Part shown: in pieces, positions 24,455 to 32,701 of the stretch
How positions within the stretch are numbered: position 1 is the stretch's first letter
How the letters are laid out: each line of letters opens with the position of its first letter
Assembly: GCA_963732695.1 (NCBI GenBank)
Contig: CAVTAP010000001.1
Coordinates: forward strand, 124,001-188,000
Source of the DNA: CADEDH01 sp963732695
GTDB taxonomy: Bacteria > Actinomycetota > Acidimicrobiia > Acidimicrobiales > SZUA-35
Length of the DNA: 64,000 bases
Direction of reading: 5' to 3'
Position numbers and translations under genes: made by a program
Notes under the pieces: generated by a model
Told to the model about the DNA's origin: nothing
What the model saw: only the letters and a program-made list of their open reading frames with translations
Database searches by the model: none

Positions 24455-25304
24455 GGTAGCTCACGAGCAGGCCGGCGGGGATGAGCACCCAGGGAATGAA
24501 CGTGAGGATGATGGCGATCATGGCGATCGTGCGGGACTGGTCTCGCGGGGGGTTACCGCACCGCCCGATGGTCTCCCACAGGGCCCGCAGCGGGGCGTCG
24601 GTGGCGAGCTTGATCCGCCGCCGGGCCACGGCCGCCCCCCGCAGGATGATCCACGCCGCCCCGGCCACCACCATGCCCACCACCACGATGGCCACGATCC
24701 GGGTGATCAGCGAGTCGAGGGCCGAGGCCAGGGCCGAGCCCAGCACCTGGAGCAGGGTCGACAGCACGGCGCCGCCCAACAGGAACGTCGGCACCCCCAG
24801 CGGGTTGCGCTTGAACCCCGGGGCCAGGCGCATCATGTGGATGCGGGCCCGGGTCAGCATCGCCCGGGACGGGTCGTCGAGTTGGGCGTTGGCCTCCCGC
24901 CGGGCGTAGAGCCACATGATCTGGTCGACCACGCTCGACTGGTAGCTGCGCACCACGAACAGCGCCACCTGCTGAACGAGGTAGGCGGCCACCGGGCTCA
25001 ACGGGCCCAGCCCCCGCACCCGCACCCCCCGGGCCCCGTTGCGGTCGAGCACCTCCAGCGAGCGCACCATCAGGGCGTGGGCCTCGGCGAAGCGCTCCGG
25101 GTGCCCCAGCGGCGCCGGCGAGCTGAGCTGGAGCACGATGTCCTTGTCGACGTCGTCCTGCGCCCCCAGGGCATCGAGGATCGACTCGGTGGCGGCCGAA
25201 TCGCTCTTGCGGAACGCCTGGAAGGCCCGGAACTTCTCGTCGAGATCGTCGAGGACGAGGCTCTGGTCGGCCGGCGCCGCGACCTCAGTGCTGGGGGTGC
25301 TCAC
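24444..25304 (-). CDS. Membrane protein of unknown function, MarR-linked
   Basis: 286 residues from GTG 25304 (VSTPSTEVAAPADQSL), a start inside the upstream MarR gene that gives a 20-bp overlap. The N-terminal ~170 residues are soluble and helical (DEKFRAFQAFRKSDSAATESIL; LDDPSRAMLTRARIHMMRL). They are followed by hydrophobic spans near 185-205, 210-235 and 265-284 (TIAMIAIILTFIPWVLIPAG). I do not recognise the family. Overlap with the MarR gene suggests joint regulation. The end overlaps the convergent hexapeptide gene by 11 bp. Confidence 0.7.
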   Translation of the reverse strand: MSTPSTEVAAPADQSLVLDDLDEKFRAFQAFRKSDSAATESILDALGAQDDVDKDIVLQLSSPAPLGHPERFAEAHALMVRSLEVLDRNGARGVRVRGLGPLSPVAAYLVQQVALFVVRSYQSSVVDQIMWLYARREANAQLDDPSRAMLTRARIHMMRLAPGFKRNPLGVPTFLLGGAVLSTLLQVLGSALASALDSLITRIVAIVVVGMVVAGAAWIILRGAAVARRRIKLATDAPLRALWETIGRCGNPPRDQSRTIAMIAIILTFIPWVLIPAGLLVSYLTR

Positions 25305-25812
25305 CGCGCAGCTCCCGGACGTGGACCAGCAGCCGCTGGAGCAGGGCGCCCAACACGTCCACCTCGTCGGGCTCCAGCAGATCGAGGACGTGCTCCCGCA
25401 CGTGGGCCACATGCAGGGGGGCCGCCGCCTCGATCGCCTCCTGGCCGGCATCGGTCAGCACGGCGTAGGTGACCCGCCGGTCGGCGTGGCTCTTCTCCCG
25501 CTGCACCCAACCCCGGCACTCCAGACGATCGATCCGTTGGGTCACCCGGCTCTGGGAGTGCAGCAGCCGGCTGGACAGGTCGGTCATCCGCATCCGGCGG
25601 CCCTCGGCCTCCGAGAGCTGCACCAACACCTCGTAGTCGTCGAAGGTGATCGACGCGTCGCGCTTGAGCAGGCCGTCGAGCAGCTGGATCACGCCGCCGC
25701 TCGATTCCACGAAGGCGCGCCAGGAGCGTTGTTCATGCTCATTGAGCCAGCGCGGCTCGCTCGCCTCGCCCGCCTCGTCGGTTCCCTCACCCGCTGCTTC
25801 CACCCTGGACAT
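25285..25812 (-). CDS. MarR-family transcriptional regulator
   Basis: 175 residues from ATG 25812 (MSRVEAAGEGTDEAG); ATG 25869 in frame would overlap the divergent gene. The winged-helix MarR fold is present: WRAFVESSGGVIQLLDGLL, ITFDDYEVLVQLSEAEG, RMTDLSSRLLHSQSRVTQRIDRLECRGWV (HTH) and EKSHADRRVTYAVLTDAG with the DxR wing motif. It is upstream of and overlapping the membrane-protein gene, and divergent from the VOC gene, with CTTGCAAG between them as a candidate operator. Confidence 0.88.
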   Translation of the reverse strand: MSRVEAAGEGTDEAGEASEPRWLNEHEQRSWRAFVESSGGVIQLLDGLLKRDASITFDDYEVLVQLSEAEGRRMRMTDLSSRLLHSQSRVTQRIDRLECRGWVQREKSHADRRVTYAVLTDAGQEAIEAAAPLHVAHVREHVLDLLEPDEVDVLGALLQRLLVHVRELRGEHPQH

Positions 25813-25841
25813 CCTAGGCGACAGGGCCCCGGGGGGAGCGA

Positions 25842-25853
25842 TACGCTTGCAAG
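25842..25853 (+). promoter_or_regulatory. -10 box TACGCT with CTTGCAAG palindrome before the VOC gene
   Basis: TACGCT (25842-25847) ends 6 nt before ATG 25854. The 8-bp palindrome CTTGCAAG at 25846-25853 overlaps it and touches the start codon, as expected for repression by the divergent MarR protein. Confidence 0.45.
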
Positions 25854-26357
25854 ATGAAGGACTCCGCAACTGCCCCCACCGACCGTCACGCCGAGTGGGA
25901 AGACCTGCGGCAACGGCACCTCAAGCCCCGGGGCGAGCGCCCGGCCAGCACCGCCGGCGGTGTGCACCACGTCGCTCTGCTGTGCTCCGACGTGGAGCGC
26001 ACGATCCACTTCTACCAGGACCTCCTCGGCTTCCCCCTCACCGCCCTGTTCGAGAACCGGGACTACACGGGCTCCACCCACCTGTTCTTCGACATCGGCA
26101 ACGGGAACTCGCTCGCCTTCTTCGACTTCCCGGGGCTCGGCCTCGGCCCCTACGCCGAGGTGCTGGCCGGCCTCCACCACCTGGCCATTTCCGTGACGCC
26201 CGAGGTATGGGAGGCGGCCCGGGCCCGGTTGGAGGAAGCCGGCATCGCCTACGACAACCGCAGCGGTTCCTCGATGTACTTCAGTGGCCCCGACGGCGAA
26301 CGCCTCGAGTTGCTGGCCGAGCCCCTCGGCCGGATGTACGGCGGCGAGGTCGGCTGA
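25854..26357 (+). CDS. VOC-superfamily (glyoxalase/dioxygenase-like) protein
   Basis: 167 residues from ATG 25854. Two beta-alpha-beta-beta-beta modules are visible: VHHVALLCSDVERTIHFYQDLLGFPL, then LHHLAISVTPEVWEAARARL, ending GPDGERLELLAEP. Metal ligands of the fold would be the early His, E/H in the second module and the terminal Glu (RLELL). Typical of glyoxalase/fosfomycin-resistance/extradiol families; the substrate is unknown. Controlled probably by the divergent MarR regulator. Confidence 0.87.
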   Translation: MKDSATAPTDRHAEWEDLRQRHLKPRGERPASTAGGVHHVALLCSDVERTIHFYQDLLGFPLTALFENRDYTGSTHLFFDIGNGNSLAFFDFPGLGLGPYAEVLAGLHHLAISVTPEVWEAARARLEEAGIAYDNRSGSSMYFSGPDGERLELLAEPLGRMYGGEVG

Positions 26358-26373
26358 GCCGCCTCACCGGTCA

Positions 26374-26453
26374 CGTCAGCTCGGCGGGCCGCAGCGTAGC
26401 TGCGGGCCGGGGTTGGGGCCCCGGCCGTGATGGGTCCGGGGGCGCAGCCCCCG
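26374..26453. repeat. Intergenic hairpin cluster B next to the cpaF stop
   Basis: Three successive stem-loops: CCGCAG/CTGCGG (26389-26405), GGCCGGGG/CCCCGGCC (26405-26426) and CGGGGGC-GCA-GCCCCCG (26437-26453). The last has 7-bp arms and a 3-nt loop and abuts the cpaF stop codon. Likely a bidirectional terminator for the convergent VOC and cpaF genes. Confidence 0.55.
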
Positions 26454-27815
26454 TTAGGGCAGCTCCATGATCCGGGGATCGAGGGCCACGCCGTGCTTGG
26501 CCAGCTTCTCGGCGAACGCGGGCTGCACCCCGCTCGACTGCAGGTAGGAGCCTTCGGGCCGGCTCGGGTCGGGCGCCTGGCCCTCGGCGTCGTCGCCGTA
26601 GACCCGGGTGAACAGCGGGTTCATCACCACCCGATCGCCCTCGACCCCCAGCACCTCGCTGATCGAGCCCACCACCCGGGCTCCCGTGCGCAGCCGTTCC
26701 AGCTGCACGATCACGTCCACGGCCGACGCCAGCTGCTCCCGGATGGCCTTGGCCGGGATCTCGAGGCCGGCCATCATCACCATCGTCTCCAGCCGGGTGA
26801 TGGCGTCGGCCGGGGTGTTGGCGTGGAGGGTGCCGAGCGAGCCGTCGTGGCCGGTGCTCATGGCCTGCAGCATGTCGAGGGCCTCGGCGCCGCGGCACTC
26901 GCCCACGATGATCCGGTCGGGCCGCATGCGGAGGCTGTTGCGCACCAGGTCCCGGATCGTGATCGCCCCCTTGCCCTCGATGTTGGCCACCCGGGTCTCG
27001 AGGCGGATCACGTGGCGCTGGCGCAGCTTGAGCTCCACCGCGTCCTCGATGGTGACGATCCGGTCGCCGGCCGGGATGAAGGTCGACAACACGTTGAGGA
27101 AGGTGGTCTTGCCGGTACCGGTGCCCCCCGACACCAGGATGTTCAGCTTGCCCTTCACCGCCGCCGCCACCAGGGCCAGCGCCGGGCGGCTCAGCGAGCC
27201 CCGGGTGACCAGGTCGTCGGCCGTCATCGTGTCGGCGGCGAACTTCCGGATGGTCAGCACCGGCCCGTCCACCGCCAGCGGAGGAATGACGGCGTTGACC
27301 CGGGAGCCGTCGGCCAGGCGGGCGTCCACCATGGGCGACGACTCGTCGATTCGGCGTCCCATGGAGGCGGCGATCCGCACGATCACCTGCTTGAGGTGGT
27401 CGGCGCTGCGGAACCGGAAGGGGGTCAGCTCGATGCGGCCCCGCCGCTCGACGTAGATGGCGTCGGTGCCGTTGACCATCACCTCGCTCACCGTCGGGTC
27501 GGCCAGCAGGGGCTCGATCGGGCCGTAGCCCAGCACGTCGTCGATGATGAGTGACACCAGCCGCTTGCGTTCCGGCCCGTCGAGCAGGGCGCTGGCGTCC
27601 ACGATCAGCCGCTCCAGCTCGTCGGCCACGAGGGCCTTGAGCACCTGGGGGTCGCGTTCGCTGCCCAGCTTCTTGGACACGTCCTTCATGAGCGACTCGC
27701 GGGTCCGGTCCCGTAGCTCCTCCAGCGGGTCACGCCGGATCCGGCGGGCGGTCGGCAGGCCCCGCTCCCGCTGCTCACGTTCGGCCAGCAGATGGCCCAG
27801 GGTGGCGGCGGTCAT
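26454..27815 (-). CDS. cpaF: CpaF/TadA-type secretion ATPase
   Basis: 453 residues from ATG 27815, with AAGGAG 8 nt upstream. It is a type II/IV secretion ATPase of the Tad subfamily: EPLLADPTVSEVMVNG and the N-terminal domain, Walker A GGTGTGKT at 230-237, Asp box VTIEDAVEL, Walker B RIIVGECRGAEALDML, and the His box TGHDGSLGTLHAN. In Tad systems CpaF powers pilus assembly. The last ~60 residues (from about 395) extend beyond the usual C-terminus. Only a CpaE-like gene accompanies it; tadB, tadC and pilin genes are not in the window. Confidence 0.92.
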   Translation of the reverse strand: MTAATLGHLLAEREQRERGLPTARRIRRDPLEELRDRTRESLMKDVSKKLGSERDPQVLKALVADELERLIVDASALLDGPERKRLVSLIIDDVLGYGPIEPLLADPTVSEVMVNGTDAIYVERRGRIELTPFRFRSADHLKQVIVRIAASMGRRIDESSPMVDARLADGSRVNAVIPPLAVDGPVLTIRKFAADTMTADDLVTRGSLSRPALALVAAAVKGKLNILVSGGTGTGKTTFLNVLSTFIPAGDRIVTIEDAVELKLRQRHVIRLETRVANIEGKGAITIRDLVRNSLRMRPDRIIVGECRGAEALDMLQAMSTGHDGSLGTLHANTPADAITRLETMVMMAGLEIPAKAIREQLASAVDVIVQLERLRTGARVVGSISEVLGVEGDRVVMNPLFTRVYGDDAEGQAPDPSRPEGSYLQSSGVQPAFAEKLAKHGVALDPRIMELP

Positions 27816-27846
27816 CGAGCCGCTCCTTGCATCGAGTCGGGCCTCA

Positions 27847-29100
27847 TCATGCCGCCCCCAGGTGACGTCGGGGCAGGGCGGGGGGCGTCCCGGTGGCCCC
27901 GGCGGCGGCGCTGGCTGGATTGGCGGCGGGGCGCAGGGCGGCGGCCAGCTCCCGGATCACCCGCACGGCGTCGGCCTTGGGGTACGCCTCGACCAGCGGC
28001 AGGCTCTGGTTGGCGGCCACCGGGATCTCCCGGCATTCGGGGATGGCATGGCTCACCGGCAGGTCCACGGTGCTCTCGATGGCCTGGGTCGACAGGCCGG
28101 TGCGGAGGTCGGCCCGGTTCAGCACGAGGCGACGGTGGGCCCGGGTGAAACCGAGCTGGTCGAGCCCGTCGAGGTTGCGGCGCAGCGACCGCAGCCCGCC
28201 CAGGTCGGGGGTGGCGATGGCGAGCAGTTCGTCGGCCACCTCGGCCGCCACCGCCATCGGGGCCCCGGCCCCCGGGGCGGTGTCGACCACCACGGTGCGG
28301 AACGCGCCCTTCAACATCGTCAGGATCTCGACCAGGCGGTCGGGATCGATGGCGTCGGCATCGACCAGGTTGTCGGGGGCCGCCAGCACCAGCAGCCCGG
28401 TGGGGTGGGGGCACAGGCTCAGCTTGAGCACGGTCAGGTCGAGTGGGACCCCGGGAACGGCCACGGTGGCCAAGGTGGATCGGTGCTCGAGACCCAGCAA
28501 CTGGTCGACCTCACCCGCCACCAGGTCCAGGTCCACCAGGACCACCTCGTTGGGGGCGCCCCGGCTCAGCTCCAGCGCCAGGTTCACCGCCACCGTGGTG
28601 CGGCCCACCCCACCCTTGGCCGCCATCACCGTGATCAACCGGCCCTGGTGGACGGGTGCCGTCGGGGCCTCGGGCCCGGCTGGCCCGCCGGCGGCGGCGG
28701 CCGGTGCGGCCAGGCGAGCCCGGCGCAGGGCGGCCGCCGCCGCCAGATGGGCCACGGTCTCGGCGATCACCGGCGTGGCGGTCTCCGGGGCGATCACCTG
28801 GCGGATCCCGACAGCCATGGCGTCGCCCAGGAGGCTGGGCGTCGGCTGGTGGACCAGCACCACGTCGACCTCGGGGAACGACTGCACCATGTCCTTGGCC
28901 GTGGCCATGATCACGTCCAGCGACAAGCCGGGCCCGAACACGACCAGGTCTCCGCCGATGCCGGCCAGGTACTGGGCGATCCGGGTGGGCCCGTCGGGCA
29001 GGTCGGCGGGGTTGATCGTGGTGACGGGCAGGTCCTTCAGCGCTGAGATCATCGATCCCGGCGTCGTCACCAACGTGACGCGACCATGCCCAGCCTGCAC
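27847..29100 (-). CDS. cpaE: CpaE-like MinD/ParA-family ATPase
   Basis: 417 residues from GTG 29100, chosen because GGAGGGAGG lies about 8 nt upstream; an ATG at 29172 lacks this. The N-terminal ~120 residues form a receiver-like domain without an obvious phosphorylated aspartate (VTTINPADLP, VFGPGLSLDVI). A deviant Walker A motif AKGGVGRTT begins the MinD ATPase domain, followed by VVLVDLDLVAGEVDQLLGL and VVVDTAPGAGAP. CpaE positions Tad pili at the membrane or pole. It lies 31 bp upstream of cpaF, in the same operon. The C-terminus is Ala/Pro-rich. Confidence 0.85.
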   Translation of the reverse strand: MQAGHGRVTLVTTPGSMISALKDLPVTTINPADLPDGPTRIAQYLAGIGGDLVVFGPGLSLDVIMATAKDMVQSFPEVDVVLVHQPTPSLLGDAMAVGIRQVIAPETATPVIAETVAHLAAAAALRRARLAAPAAAAGGPAGPEAPTAPVHQGRLITVMAAKGGVGRTTVAVNLALELSRGAPNEVVLVDLDLVAGEVDQLLGLEHRSTLATVAVPGVPLDLTVLKLSLCPHPTGLLVLAAPDNLVDADAIDPDRLVEILTMLKGAFRTVVVDTAPGAGAPMAVAAEVADELLAIATPDLGGLRSLRRNLDGLDQLGFTRAHRRLVLNRADLRTGLSTQAIESTVDLPVSHAIPECREIPVAANQSLPLVEAYPKADAVRVIRELAAALRPAANPASAAAGATGTPPALPRRHLGAA

Positions 29101-29240
29101 CGCAACCACCTCCCTCCGGCTCACCGATTTCCAGCCTGGGTTGGCGTCGGCCCCGGTGAGGGGGCCAGGCATCCGGCCTCGGCCAACCCCGTTCTTCGGT
29201 TCGTTCGGCCCAGAGCTTTAGGCCCTTCGAACCGCTCCTC

Positions 29241-29246
29241 TATCGT
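29241..29246 (+). promoter_or_regulatory. Putative -10 box (TATCGT) for leaderless enoyl-CoA hydratase mRNA
   Basis: TATCGT ends 7 nt before ATG 29254; there is no Shine-Dalgarno sequence between them. Confidence 0.4.
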
Positions 29247-29253
29247 CTGAACC

Positions 29254-30036
29254 ATGGCGTCATACGAAGACATCACCGTCACCACCCATGACCACGTGGA
29301 GGTGCTGACGATCAACCGGCCCGAGGCCCGCAACTCGCTCACCTTCCGGACCTACGCCGAGATGGAGGACGCCGTACGCTCCACCCGGGCCCGGTGCCTG
29401 GTGATCACGGGGGCCGATCCCGGCGGGTTCTGCGCCGGCGACGACGTGAAGCAGGTCATGGCCAATCCCGACGCCAAGCCGGCCGAGCGCCTGGCCCGGG
29501 AACCCCGCACCACCCCGCTGGCCGCCGCCCTGCTGGCCACCGACATCCCCGTGATCGCCGCCGTCAACGGCCCGGCCGTGGGCTGGGGGATGGAGCTGGC
29601 GCTGATGGCCGACATCCGCGTGGCGTCCGACCGGGCCCGCTTCGGCGAGCTGTTCGTGCTGCGGGGCCTGAACTGCGACGTGGCCGGCCTGGGTCGCCTG
29701 GCCGGGGCCGTGGGCCGGGAGCGAGCGGCCGAGCTGCTGTTCACCGGCGACGTGATCGACGCCGCCGAGGCCCGGGCCGCCGGCCTGGTGGGCCGGGTGG
29801 TTCCCCACGACGAGCTGCTGCCCACCGCCCTGGGGTTGGCGGCGAAGATCGCCGCCAACCCGCCGCTGGCCGTCCAGGCCATCAAGCAGGGCCTGCGCAC
29901 CGCCCTCGACCCCGACTGGGACAGCCTCGGGGTGTGGGTGGCCACCAACCTGGCCCACCTGTTCACCACCGCCGATCACACCGAAGGCGTGGCCAGCTTC
30001 CTCGAGAAGCGGCCGCCGGTGTTCACCGGTCGCTGA
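29254..30036 (+). CDS. Enoyl-CoA hydratase/isomerase family protein
   Basis: 260 residues from ATG 29254. Crotonase motifs: LTINRPEARNSL, GGFCAGDDVKQV (oxyanion-hole loop), AVNGPAVGWGMELALMADIRVAS and the C-terminal NPPLAVQAIKQGL. The region of the two catalytic glutamates reads FGELFVLRGLNCDVAG, keeping one Glu but lacking the usual PEVxLG pattern, so hydratase activity is not certain and an isomerase or other crotonase reaction is possible. No beta-oxidation partner is adjacent. The 3' end overlaps the convergent membrane gene by 14 bp. Confidence 0.87.
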   Translation: MASYEDITVTTHDHVEVLTINRPEARNSLTFRTYAEMEDAVRSTRARCLVITGADPGGFCAGDDVKQVMANPDAKPAERLAREPRTTPLAAALLATDIPVIAAVNGPAVGWGMELALMADIRVASDRARFGELFVLRGLNCDVAGLGRLAGAVGRERAAELLFTGDVIDAAEARAAGLVGRVVPHDELLPTALGLAAKIAANPPLAVQAIKQGLRTALDPDWDSLGVWVATNLAHLFTTADHTEGVASFLEKRPPVFTGR

Positions 30037-31660
30037 CCACCTCGGGGCGGCCGTCGGGTCCGATCTCCAGGCGCAGGACGGTCCGGCGGTCCTGGCTGAA
30101 ACTGGGGTTCACCAGGCGGACGAGCGACACGTCGAGGGCGCGGATCGGCTCCTGGTAGCGGTAGGCGGGGCCGCCGTCGCCCGACGTCCAGAAATGCTCG
30201 GGCGGGCCCAGCCGGGAGGCCAGCCGGGCGGGCACTGACCGGTGGGGCCGGCTGGCGTAGGCCAGGTAGTCGGCCAGGAACTGCTGCGACGGCTCCATCA
30301 ACGTGGGCCGGCCCAGGGTCGCCTCGTAGGCGTCGAGCTGCCCGAAGTCGTGGATCTGGTCCAGGGCGTCGACCTCGACCCCGGTCGACACCGCGCCGTA
30401 GGCGCCGCTGGCCGGCATCGTGTCGCCGAGCTGGAGCCGGTCGAAGGCGACGTGGAGGCTCAGGGGGGCCAGCGCTCCGGAGCCGACCGGGTACTCGGTG
30501 CCGCTCTCGCCGGTGGCCGTGATCCGGTAGCCGTACGACACCGGGGCGTCGAGCCAGGCCAGCCCGGGCGGATGGAACAGCACCGGGGCGCCGAGCACGG
30601 CGGCCACCGCCACCAGGCCCCGGGCCGGGGTGGCGTTGGCCGCCGCCCAGGCCCGCAGCGACGGCGCGCTCACCAGCACCAGCAGGCCCACCTCCACCGC
30701 GATCCACGACAGGAACCAGAACCCGGTGATGGCGAACACGGCCAGGTGGAACCCGACGGCCGCCGGCAGCCACCAGCGCAACAGCCGGGGCCGGGTCACG
30801 GCCACGATCGACCCCAGCTCCACGGCCAGGATGGCCCCCATCGCCGGTAGCCGGACGGCGTGCAGCAGGTCCGACAGGTTGCGGGCCCAGCTCCCGTCGC
30901 CGCTGCCCCGCCACCCGGCGGCGTAGCTGCTGATCGGCAGGTCTCCCAGGTCGCCGTGGGTGAGCCAGCCGATGACCACCTTGCCCTTGCCGGGGATGAA
31001 GAAGTGGGCGGCCAGGGCCGCACCGGCCACCAGCAGCACCGGTGCCGTGCGGTTGCGGCCGGTGATCACGTACACCAGGTGGCCCGCCGCCACCGCCAGC
31101 ACGACCAGCACCAACAGGTCGTCGATGTTGCGGCCGGCGGGGGTGTCGAACGGGAGCACGAACTGCTCGGCCACGATCCGAACGGCCACGGCGAAGGGCA
31201 CGAGGAAGGCCGGCCGGGCCAGGGCGGCGGCGGCCAGGGCCACCACGACCAGACGGTCGGCCCCGTGGAACCGGCCTGCCAGCCAGTTGTAGGGGTAGCA
31301 CGACGCCTGCCACGCCAGCAGCACCACCAGGACCCCGGCGAACCAGCGCAGGGCCCGCCCCTGCTCCAGCTCGCCCCACGGGGCCAGCAACCGCCGGGGG
31401 CGGAGCACGGCGGCGGCCACGGAGCCGGCGGCCAGCGGGACCAGCGCCCACCACCGCTGGCTGGCCGCGGCCACCAGGAGCGAGGGCCGGCCCAGGTCGG
31501 CGGCGGTCACCACGGCGGTGGCCCGGGCCAGGTGCTCGACGACGGTGAACAGGGCGAACGTGGCCAGCACGAGGGCCAGATCGGCCGGTGTGTCGGGGCC
31601 GAGGACGGCCGCCAGCCAGCCCCTGGCCGGCACCGTGCCCCCCACCGCCTTGTCATCCAT
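30023..31660 (-). CDS. Large multi-pass membrane protein, unknown function
   Basis: 545 residues from ATG 31660 (MDDKAVGGTVPARGW). Roughly ten hydrophobic helices occupy residues ~20-375 (LALVLATFALFTVVEHL, RWFAGVLVVLLAWQ, LLVLVVLAVAAGHLVYVI and others). A ~170-residue hydrophilic C-terminal domain follows (YGYRITATGESGTEYPVG, YEATLGRPTLMEPSQQF, YRYQEPIRALDVSLV). Topology and the soluble C-terminal part recall HTTM/vitamin-K-carboxylase-like proteins, but I see no motif that proves it. The neighbours suggest no pathway. Confidence 0.65.
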   Translation of the reverse strand: MDDKAVGGTVPARGWLAAVLGPDTPADLALVLATFALFTVVEHLARATAVVTAADLGRPSLLVAAASQRWWALVPLAAGSVAAAVLRPRRLLAPWGELEQGRALRWFAGVLVVLLAWQASCYPYNWLAGRFHGADRLVVVALAAAALARPAFLVPFAVAVRIVAEQFVLPFDTPAGRNIDDLLVLVVLAVAAGHLVYVITGRNRTAPVLLVAGAALAAHFFIPGKGKVVIGWLTHGDLGDLPISSYAAGWRGSGDGSWARNLSDLLHAVRLPAMGAILAVELGSIVAVTRPRLLRWWLPAAVGFHLAVFAITGFWFLSWIAVEVGLLVLVSAPSLRAWAAANATPARGLVAVAAVLGAPVLFHPPGLAWLDAPVSYGYRITATGESGTEYPVGSGALAPLSLHVAFDRLQLGDTMPASGAYGAVSTGVEVDALDQIHDFGQLDAYEATLGRPTLMEPSQQFLADYLAYASRPHRSVPARLASRLGPPEHFWTSGDGGPAYRYQEPIRALDVSLVRLVNPSFSQDRRTVLRLEIGPDGRPEVVSDR

Positions 31661-31725
31661 CGGGTGAGCATCGCGCGGCGGGGCGCCGGGTGCTGGGCGG
31701 GGCTTGGGCAAATCGTCAGGCGAAC

Positions 31726-31752
31726 CTCAACCCCGGGCACCTTCCATCCGAC
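31726..31752 (+). promoter_or_regulatory. Flagellar-type promoter, LiaF-like/cheR/HDOD unit
   Basis: CTCA (31726-31729), a 17-bp spacer, then TCCGAC (31747-31752). This agrees at 4/4 and 4/6 with the CTCA-N15/17-GCCGAA flagellar promoter pattern and lies 39 nt before the GTG at 31792, tying this unit to the motility regulon. Confidence 0.45.
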
Positions 31753-31791
31753 GGTGATGGGGGCGATCCGCGCCCCGTCTTCGGAGAGACC

Positions 31792-32674
31792 GTGGCCAAG
31801 CACCCACCAGCCAAGATGTCGGCCGTGCTCGGCCGGTGCCGGCGCACCGGTCGCTGGCGGCTCGGTGCCCGATCCACTGTGCTGGCGGTCCTCGGCTCCG
31901 TGCGCCTCGACATGCGCCACTCCTTCGTGGAGGGCGAGGAGCCCGCCGAGCTGAAGATGAAGGTCACGGTGCTGTTCGGGTCGGCCGTGCTGATCCTGCC
32001 CGAAGGGGCGGAGGTCCGGCCGTCGGGGATGTCGCTGCTGAGCGCCGAATGGGTCGATGTGCCCGACCACCCCGTGCCGTCCGGCCTACCGACGCTGGAG
32101 GTCGAGTGGACGTGCGTGCTGGGCCGGGTGCACGTGGTCACCGGCTCGGTGCTGGAGAAGGCGGCACAGGAGAAGGCGGAGGAGAAGGCCGGCCACGACA
32201 GGACGGACGACGAACCGGCGGACGACGAACCGGCGGCCGACACCGGGTGGGGCGCCGAGCCCGAACCGGCGGCTGACGCCGGCTGGGAGACCGAGCCCGA
32301 GCGTGCCGCCGAGCCCGAGATCGTGGTGGACATGGGCATGGTGGACTCCGAGCCCTGGTCGATGGCCGAGCGCCGAGCCCGAGCCCGAGCCCGAGGTCGA
32401 GCCCGAGCCCGAGCCCCAGGAGTCGGCAGCCCCCCTGGTGGAGGCCTGGCGGTCCCATGACTGGGGCCCGGGGATCACGGAGCGGGACGAGGACGACGGG
32501 CCCGAGACCGCAGCCGCAGCCGCAGCCGCAGCCGAGCCCGAGGCCGGGACCGGGGAGACGGCACCGCAGCTGGTCGAGGCCTGGCGCTCGCATGACTGGG
32601 GACCGGGGCTCGTGCACGGGGACGATGAAGACGAGGACGACGACGCATCGGCTACCGCCGGCGCATCGGCCTGA
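31792..32674 (+). pseudogene. LiaF-C/DUF1707-like protein with acidic tail and duplicated motif, one frame break
   Basis: GTG 31792 has GGAGAG just upstream. Residues ~9-100 (RCRRTGRWRLGARSTVLAVLGSVRLDMR, VTVLFGSAVLILPEGAEVRPSG) match the cell-wall-stress LiaF C-terminal beta-fold. An acidic, Glu/Pro/Ala-rich linker follows. Around 32365-32385, inside repetitive gagccc DNA, the frame breaks; after it comes EPEPEPEVEPEPEPQE and two copies of LVEAWRSHDWGPG(I/L) separated by acidic spacer. The tail ends 27 bp before cheR. One gained or lost base would restore a single ORF, so this may be an assembly error. Confidence 0.65.
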
Positions 32675-32701
32675 CGGGATGACGACGATGACGAGGCAGC
32701 G

